Positions 58,311 through 64,000 of a stretch of 64,000 bases of DNA are shown piece after piece. The notes below the pieces were generated by a model, which saw only the letters and a program-made list of their open reading frames with translations, did no database searches and was not told the DNA's origin. Position numbers and translations under genes: made by a program. Each line of letters begins with the position of its first letter. The stretch's first letter is position 1. Source of the stretch: Byssothecium circinans (Eukaryota > Ascomycota > Dothideomycetes > Pleosporales > Massarinaceae); NCBI GenBank assembly GCA_010015675.1, contig ML976984.1, positions 993,534 through 1,057,533 of the forward strand, given 5' to 3'.

Positions 58311-59325
58311 GGATATATCGTCAATGAGAGACCAAGGTGGAAAGATGTAGACCGAGACGCGGCTGGACGGTCGTGGCAACGCGACGCGACGCGAGAAGGA
58401 GCTGACAGATGCACGTCTTTGCGCCCGAGGCGAAGAGCTTGGCAATCCGAGCCCTGCCAAGATTAATGCATTTAGTACGAGTTCACTCACATCCCACCCA
58501 CAACCCATTCTTCAAAACTCGCCTCTCTCACGCCGAGAAACCCAAACGAACTTGCAAGCGACGCGTTTGATCCCAGCGGCCTTACCCACCACCCTAAATA
58601 GGGTTTATCGCAACCAATGCCCAAGCGTTCACAACCACCATTCCGCCATACAATGGAATTGACATTGAGTACGACATCCAACCCAAGGAACACCCTCTGT
58701 ACACAAGGGTGCCACACTTCTTTCTACAGATAGACATAACAATTGGTTGATATAAAGGGGTTTGGAGGTAATGAACTTGGTGAGAAGCTTTGGATGCGGT
58801 GCTGTGAGTAGAGGGTAATGTGTACGGGAAGGGGGATAGGGAGGTGGGGAGGTGATGGTTACTTTGAGAGGACTTTTTATGGTGTTGGCTAGTGGTGCAG
58901 TATGAGCTGTGCTTGTAGTGGACGTATAGAGTCCGGTTGTGTGCTAAGGTAAGATGGATGTTAGTATTGTGTTGTGCGCAAGGATCTTCATAAAAGTGTT
59001 AATGTGCGTTGGGAGATTGCTTTGCCTGGTGACTAGCATGTGGAATATATCACATAGGATGAGAAACGTTTGACCTTAAGGAACCCATGGATCATGACCA
59101 GCGATTTTGGGTTATTAGCTTAGGCTACATATCGTGTGTTGAAGGTGATGAAGAGCAAAGCAGACCGCCCCAACACTATGGAAACCACCGCTGGACTTGA
59201 AACCGTCCCCCCTCCTCATGCACCGAAAAGCACATACTGACAGGTTCCGTCAAAGTCCCCATTTGAGGGCGCCGTGCTCAATCAGGAAAGCCTCACTCGC
59301 GCTCCTCCTCGATAACGACAGAGTC
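58311..59325. other. Intergenic
   Basis: About 1 kb. No supported gene or repeat. It contains the promoter of the minus-strand APH-like gene at its left edge. Confidence 0.5.
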
Positions 59326-59751
59326 TCAGTCAGACTCCAACTCGCTATCGCTGCTCTCGAAGTACTCAGTCTTGACCATGGAGACATCCTCGTTTGACTC
59401 CCCATCCTCCTCCTTGGCCCCCTCCTTGATCTTGACTCCCCCTTCATCCTCCCACTGCCTAGCCTTCGCCTTCGCCTTCGCCTTCGCCTTCGCCATTGCC
59501 GTTGCCGTTGCGACTTGCTTGCCCTTCCGGTACGCCCCGAAGGTCTTCTCGACCAACGCCTCCTTCTCCCGCTCCAGCTCCTTCATCTTGGCCCGATTCT
59601 TTGTGATGACCTCGCAGACGCTCTCGAGGGTGGCTTGAGCGCGGTTATTGTCTTTACGCAGCGATTGAAGCTCCTTCCGCACACTATCGTATCGAGCCTT
59701 GTCTTCGGCTTTAAGTCCTTCTTTGATGCGGTCTTGCTTGGAGAGGCTCAT
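59326..59751 (-). CDS. Small coiled-coil protein with KA dipeptide repeat
   Basis: A 141-aa single-exon frame of unknown function. Residues about 1-75 are a charged coiled coil (KQDRIKEGLKAEDKARYDSV, LEREKEALVEKTF). They are followed by an alternating Lys-Ala run (AKAKAKAKAKA) encoded by a GCCTTC hexanucleotide repeat seen on the plus strand at 59463-59495. The C-terminus is acidic. Composition fits a real small nuclear-type protein, but no family is recognised, so it could be spurious. Confidence 0.55.
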   Translation of the reverse strand: MSLSKQDRIKEGLKAEDKARYDSVRKELQSLRKDNNRAQATLESVCEVITKNRAKMKELEREKEALVEKTFGAYRKGKQVATATAMAKAKAKAKAKARQWEDEGGVKIKEGAKEEDGESNEDVSMVKTEYFESSDSELESD

Positions 59752-60291
59752 GGCGATGAAAGCAGCCGGGAAGGCGAGGGATGTTGATGTTGTTGCTGTT
59801 GGTAGCTTTTGCGTTGGATGGACCGAACGGCCCTTCGCTCGTAGAGTAAGTCCAGCTCATACCACGGGCAGGGAAGTGATGAAAGACAACGCAGGCAACT
59901 TACTCTTGTATAGTGGTTGAGACCGCTTGTGCTTCGTGATGCTGCAGCTGATAGAATGAATTGGATTGCGTGGGTAGAGGGGGAGCGTTGGTGGTCGGGT
60001 GGTGGAGAAAGTGGAATTCGTTGCTAGGAAGGCACGACACTCACCAACGACGGCAGGCAGGCACGAACCGTCCATCAGCCACACTCCACTACACGGACAG
60101 GCCACCATCGAAGACAATCAAGGAAATAGTAAAGGACTCTCTTACATGAAATAATGAAGTGAAATTAAAGAAACCTAAATTAAATGCTCGCATGAGAACG
60201 CCAAGAGTGTATGCAAGACTATTACATCAACAGTGATATACCCACCGTAAATCAAGTACACGATCTGCATCGCCAAATGTGCAGCACACAT
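59752..60291. other. Intergenic
   Basis: About 0.5 kb. No supported gene; both flanking genes are on the minus strand. Confidence 0.5.
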
Positions 60292-62100
60292 CTACACGCT
60301 CGTACGCTTAGGCACATCGAAGCTATTCCTCCTCCCCCAGTTCTGCGGCTGCCTCTTCAAAAACGCCCCCACCGCACCAAGATACCCCTCATGCCTCAAA
60401 AAGTACGCCTGTTTCGTGCCCTTGGACCAGAACCGAATGGCATATGACAGCGTATGCATGGTCTGGGAGTGTCCGCCAATGAACGAGCCCCCAAAGTATA
60501 TGTGCGGCAGGTTGTGCTTCTCAGCATGCAGGTACGCGATCTGGCCGATGTTGTTAGATACGGCGTAGAGGAGGGATCTTGAGATGTCTTCGGAGCGGAA
60601 CGTTGCGGGGGAATGGGGGAGTTCGGATGAGCCTTCTACGGCTTCTTCTTCGGATATGTTTTTGTATTCGCCGTTGCAGCCGTCTTCTGCTTCGCGCTCG
60701 GCCGCCCGCTTCATTTTATAGACTTTTCCAAAGGAGCTGGCGATGTGGGTGCTCTTGAGTCCAATCTTGTTGTATCCTGCTCCGTAGATGTCGCCGACTA
60801 ATAGGTCGACTGTGGAGTTGTCGCCCTTCTCTGCGAGCTTCAGCATATCGTCGAAGTTCCGAGCGCCTGTCAGCAAGGATAGTAGACCCCATAGTGTTCC
60901 TCCTCCTAAGCTTGTGCCGCCAATACGCTCATATTGTCTGGGTCCTGAGACCTTGATCATGGACACGCCGGAGCCAATGTTTACGAGGAGGTAGGGGTAT
61001 ATCGATGGCGGTTGGGGTGGCAAGGCCACGAAGTCCATTGGGTCTTCCTCACTATAGGTAAAGACCTCGTTCGGTATCTCGGTGATGAAGAAGTCGAGAC
61101 CTGTGAGATTAGTTAATATTGCATGCTGCATCGATACATGGAGGGCATACCTATGATCAAGCACTCCATCTCGTCCTCCCGTATCACCTCGACTCCCAGT
61201 GCTTCCCGTATCTTGTCATAGAACTTGAACGCCCCACCGCCCGTAGCCATCACACACAGTTCCTCCGGAGGCGCGCCATTGAGCTGTTGGTGGTCTGCCT
61301 GCAGCTTGCGCATGAACCCAATACACGTGTCTATCCGATCCGTCTCGAATTTGACAAAGTTGAGTCGACCGCCGATGGAGCTTTCTTCGGGTTCGCGCGA
61401 GAAGTAGACGAGTTTGGCGAGTGAGCCTCCGATCTAGTATCAATCCTCCATCAGCATATTCATTTTCTCATTTTCCGAAGATTGGTGGTGGGAAGTGTAT
61501 GTTGGGGGGATTTGGGCAACTCACGTCGACTGCGACATGGCTCACCACGGCGGTATGATTCGGAAGCCGGATATCCCTAGTATCATGGTCGTAGTCATCG
61601 CTGCGGGGCGTGAGGGGCTCTTCGTCGCTGATGAAGGCGCCCTGCACATTGATGCGCACTGTGCCCGGGCGCAATATCGTCTCCTGGATATCCGACTGCA
61701 GCGTCGGTCGTCGCGGGCGTACATGTGTAGTTTCGGGAACGGATGCTATATCGGCGGCGGCAGAAGTAGGTCCAGGTCTAGCAGGACGCCCGGTTTCTCC
61801 CGTCGTGGGGTCCAGCGATGAGCTGGAGGGCGACATGGATGCGGTTCTGGGCCTTGGCTGCAGCTTCGCCCTCTTTGTGCGGTGGTGCAAGCTACCTAGA
61901 CGCCGGCGTACACGATGCGCTCTGTTGGAAAAGGCAAAATGGGCTGAGGGATGGAGAGAATGGAAGAGAGTCGTCGACTTCTCGGCTAGCGAAGCGGGAG
62001 ATTCTGTTGAGGGTGCTTCCATTTGTCCGCTTTTCAACTGGTGCGCTGGGACGTGATGAAGTTTTCTGCGCAGAATGAGGCCTGGAGAGCCGTCTGACAA
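60292..62100 (-). CDS. CAB1: Pantothenate kinase (eukaryotic, type II)
   Basis: The enzyme that phosphorylates pantothenate, the first and controlling step of CoA synthesis. Exons 61525-62100, 61151-61433 and 60292-61100 join in frame (555 aa from 62100). The core is clear: the ATP-binding strand VAVDIGGSLAKLVYFSREP, ATGGGAFKF, NIGSGVSMIKV, GGTSLGGGTLWGL and the late GGSFIGGHSQT. The N-terminal about 150 residues are Ser/Pro/Arg-rich and disordered. Fungal PanKs are nearer 420-470 aa, so the true start may be the internal Met at 62022 or 61836 (MSPSSSSLDP, giving 467 aa). An inserted acidic stretch (EDGCNGEYKNISEEEAVEGS) between SSFGKVYK and the following helix is common in fungal forms. Confidence 0.93.
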
Positions 62101-62707
62101 AGGGAGCCGAAAACATGCTGATAAGGATGGGACGTCATCTTTATAGAGCCGTGGATTCGGGGCTGCGGGCGGGATGGGCGATTGAGAGGCCGAACCATCC
62201 GGACGTTGGGGAGGTTAAGCTCGGCAACGTCGTGGTTGAGGGTGAATGATCACCTCGGATGGTGGAGAGGGGCCGACGACCACGAGGGGTGCTAAATCGA
62301 CACGAGTAGACACGCACTGTGACAATATACCTTAGCCCAAGTCAACTGAATGTGTTAGCAAGGGTAAGGGAAATAATGTCGACTGGCGCGAAATATGTAG
62401 TTGAGAAAGAGCTCACATGCTTGGTGACGTCTGCATTTTTGACCTCAAATGTTGAATAGGTACTAAAACTTCTATACTATAACGGAAAAAGATACATTAC
62501 ATCAAACATCCACACCCCTTCAAGTTCTCGATTCACAATCCTAAAAATCAGCCTCAAATCCAGCCAAACCGTAGTGCGTCGATGACGTCGTTCCCTCGTC
62601 TTACCCCCCGCCCTCAACTCCCCAATCTTCAACCACAACATCTCCAACATCAATTCCCACCTCAAACCTCATCACCAAACGCGCAACCCACAACCCTCTT
62701 CTCCAAA
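62101..62707. other. Intergenic: divergent promoter of pantothenate kinase and the next gene
   Basis: About 0.6 kb between divergent genes. No gene is supported apart from a possible 42-codon in-frame 5' extension of the following gene from 62582. Confidence 0.5.
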
Positions 62708-63817
62708 ATGTCCTGGATGGACTCCTGGTCGCGGCCCTCGAAATCCCAAGCCACACCACCACCCCTCTACCTCACAACCTCAGAACCAGTGCCCTACTGC
62801 CACAGCTGCGGCCGCGTCATCCCCTCACGCCGAACGCAACCCTCGGCTTCCAAAACCAAACCCAACGCAAAAACGCAAGAAGTAAAATACTGTTCCGCGC
62901 GCTGCAAAAACACCAAGCCCGGCCCCGTGGATCGCAAGATCGAGAATGTATTCGCTGCTCTGCTGGATGGCGCGAGTCCAGAATCCGTGAAGGAAGGACT
63001 CGCTTCCTCTGCCAAAGACGACGGCACCACGAAAAAGGAGGACGTTGCGAACAATGAGGCAAAAGAGAAGACGCCATGGAAAGAAAACGAGAAACCATCA
63101 AAAACCAAGAAGAAAAAACAAGTCAAAGGCGACCCCAGAATCACAATCGAATGCAGCACCGTCGAAGAACTCGTCTTCCAGCACGAAAAAGACCCCTCGA
63201 AAGTCTTCGGCCGCCGCAAAAACCGCGCGCCTCGCGGCGTGGTGGAGAGGCCCGAGGATTGGCGGAGTGTGGATATGGTGGATGACGCGGCACCGTCCAC
63301 AACAATGCCATCTACAGCATCTGCTGGGAAAGATCACAAAGCTAGGGACTCTGTGCATTCGAAATCAGCGGATGAACACTCGTCTAACCTCGCTTCTTCT
63401 TCTGATGATGAAGATGACGGCGGAGAAGACGGCGGCATAACGTTAAACCAGAACCAAGAACCCCCCAACCCACTACCCGACTCCATTCCCCTATCACCCT
63501 ACGGTTTCGGCAGTGGCAAAATCCGCCCCCCGCAATCTCACTCCATAATCAACGGCAGCATCGGCGGCGAAAAGGGCTGGGCCGAACGCATCGACGAGAC
63601 CGAGGAGATGAAGGCCAAGAGGCGGGAAGGGCAGCGCAGAGCCGATGAGCGGGAGATGGTGAGGCGCGCGGCAAGACGGTTGGTAGCGTTTGGTGTTCAT
63701 GGGGAGGGTGAGGAGGCGCGGGAGGGGAGGAAGTGCGAGGCTGTTATGAAGGGTGCGGTTGTGGAGGCGAGTTTTGCTAAGGGGGAGTGGGGGGTGAGGT
63801 GGAGGGAGATGGTGTGA
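62708..63817 (+). CDS. Unknown fungal protein with C-x2-C / C-x3-C motif
   Basis: A 369-aa single-exon protein. The start at 62708 gives MSWMDSWSRPSK, which I recall as the conserved opening of an uncharacterised ascomycete family; an in-frame Met at 62582 would add 42 Pro/Gln-rich residues. A putative zinc site follows (YCHSCGRVIPSR ... KYCSARCKNTKPG), then a helix DRKIENVFAALLDG, a Lys/Glu-rich linker, VFGRRKNRAPRGVVERPEDW, an acidic Ser-rich segment and a charged C-terminal helix. No enzymatic motif is seen. The zinc binding is inferred from Cys spacing only. Confidence 0.77.
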   Translation: MSWMDSWSRPSKSQATPPPLYLTTSEPVPYCHSCGRVIPSRRTQPSASKTKPNAKTQEVKYCSARCKNTKPGPVDRKIENVFAALLDGASPESVKEGLASSAKDDGTTKKEDVANNEAKEKTPWKENEKPSKTKKKKQVKGDPRITIECSTVEELVFQHEKDPSKVFGRRKNRAPRGVVERPEDWRSVDMVDDAAPSTTMPSTASAGKDHKARDSVHSKSADEHSSNLASSSDDEDDGGEDGGITLNQNQEPPNPLPDSIPLSPYGFGSGKIRPPQSHSIINGSIGGEKGWAERIDETEEMKAKRREGQRRADEREMVRRAARRLVAFGVHGEGEEAREGRKCEAVMKGAVVEASFAKGEWGVRWREMV

Positions 63818-64000
63818 GATAGTGGATGGATGGGTGGAGGGAATTGAACGAGCGCACTTGGAAGATAAGGATGTATATCAGATTCGAAAACCAGCGAAGG
63901 TATCGCATTGCCAATCAAACGTTGGCTGAAGGGGTATCAAATAACAAAACCATAAACCACCCTACCTACACCCACACCTTGTGCCAGACCAACTACCCAA

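Noticed and set aside
1..64000. Secondary-metabolite cluster, CRISPR array, rRNA or tRNA genes
   Set aside because: No PKS/NRPS/terpene core enzyme, no direct-repeat/spacer array and no convincing tRNA B-box in a cloverleaf context were found by eye; a tRNAscan run would be needed to exclude tRNAs fully.

Overview
The window is nuclear DNA of a filamentous ascomycete (Pezizomycotina, probably a dothideomycete; the class is an inference from protein flavour, not a measured placement). The evidence is dense single genes on both strands, GT-AG introns of about 45-190 nt whose exons join in frame, and a full set of fungal housekeeping proteins. No prokaryotic features and no rRNA were seen; no tRNA was recognised by eye.

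Left part (1-31 kb): conserved core genes. A 5'-truncated SKI2 RNA helicase, a Nmd5/importin-7-type karyopherin, the Sec12 exchange factor for COPII and the TOR kinase all run on the plus strand. They are followed by a TDT-family (Mae1-like) transporter, succinyl-CoA ligase beta (LSC2, minus), a small Lys/Glu-rich nuclear-type protein (plus), a 3-ketoacyl-CoA thiolase (minus), NTF2 (minus), a GRE2-like reductase (minus) and a MetE C-terminal-domain-like protein (plus). Most are divergent or tandem pairs separated by 0.2-1 kb.

Middle part (31-49 kb): less conserved genes and repeats. There is a C2H2 zinc-finger gene with a stop inside its apparent N-terminal fingers, a degenerate tandem-repeat array (32.8-33.6 kb), a 759-aa unknown protein, a 101-aa protein with a CHZ-like motif, and a PARP-type zinc-finger protein with a basic/acidic repeat tail. 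A complete Fot1/pogo-type DNA transposon (59-bp inverted repeats, DDE-type transposase broken by one TAG) sits in the short divergent promoter between the PARP-finger gene and a 1002-aa probable mitochondrial protein. A 775-aa acidic protein of unknown function follows.

Right part (49-64 kb): seipin, then an accessory patch holding a fungal NLR-type receptor (SesB-like alpha/beta hydrolase + NB-ARC + TPR, 1106 aa), a decayed transposase fragment and an aminoglycoside-phosphotransferase-fold kinase-like gene. The window ends with a small KA-repeat coiled-coil protein, pantothenate kinase (minus) and a small Cys-motif protein (plus).

The core genes cover RNA decay, nuclear transport (karyopherin, NTF2), secretion (Sec12), growth control (TOR), lipid droplets (seipin), CoA synthesis (pantothenate kinase), the TCA cycle (LSC2) and beta-oxidation (thiolase). 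Nothing suggests a biosynthetic gene cluster. The most unusual pieces are the NLR patch, the transposon in the shared promoter and the layered tandem-repeat array.
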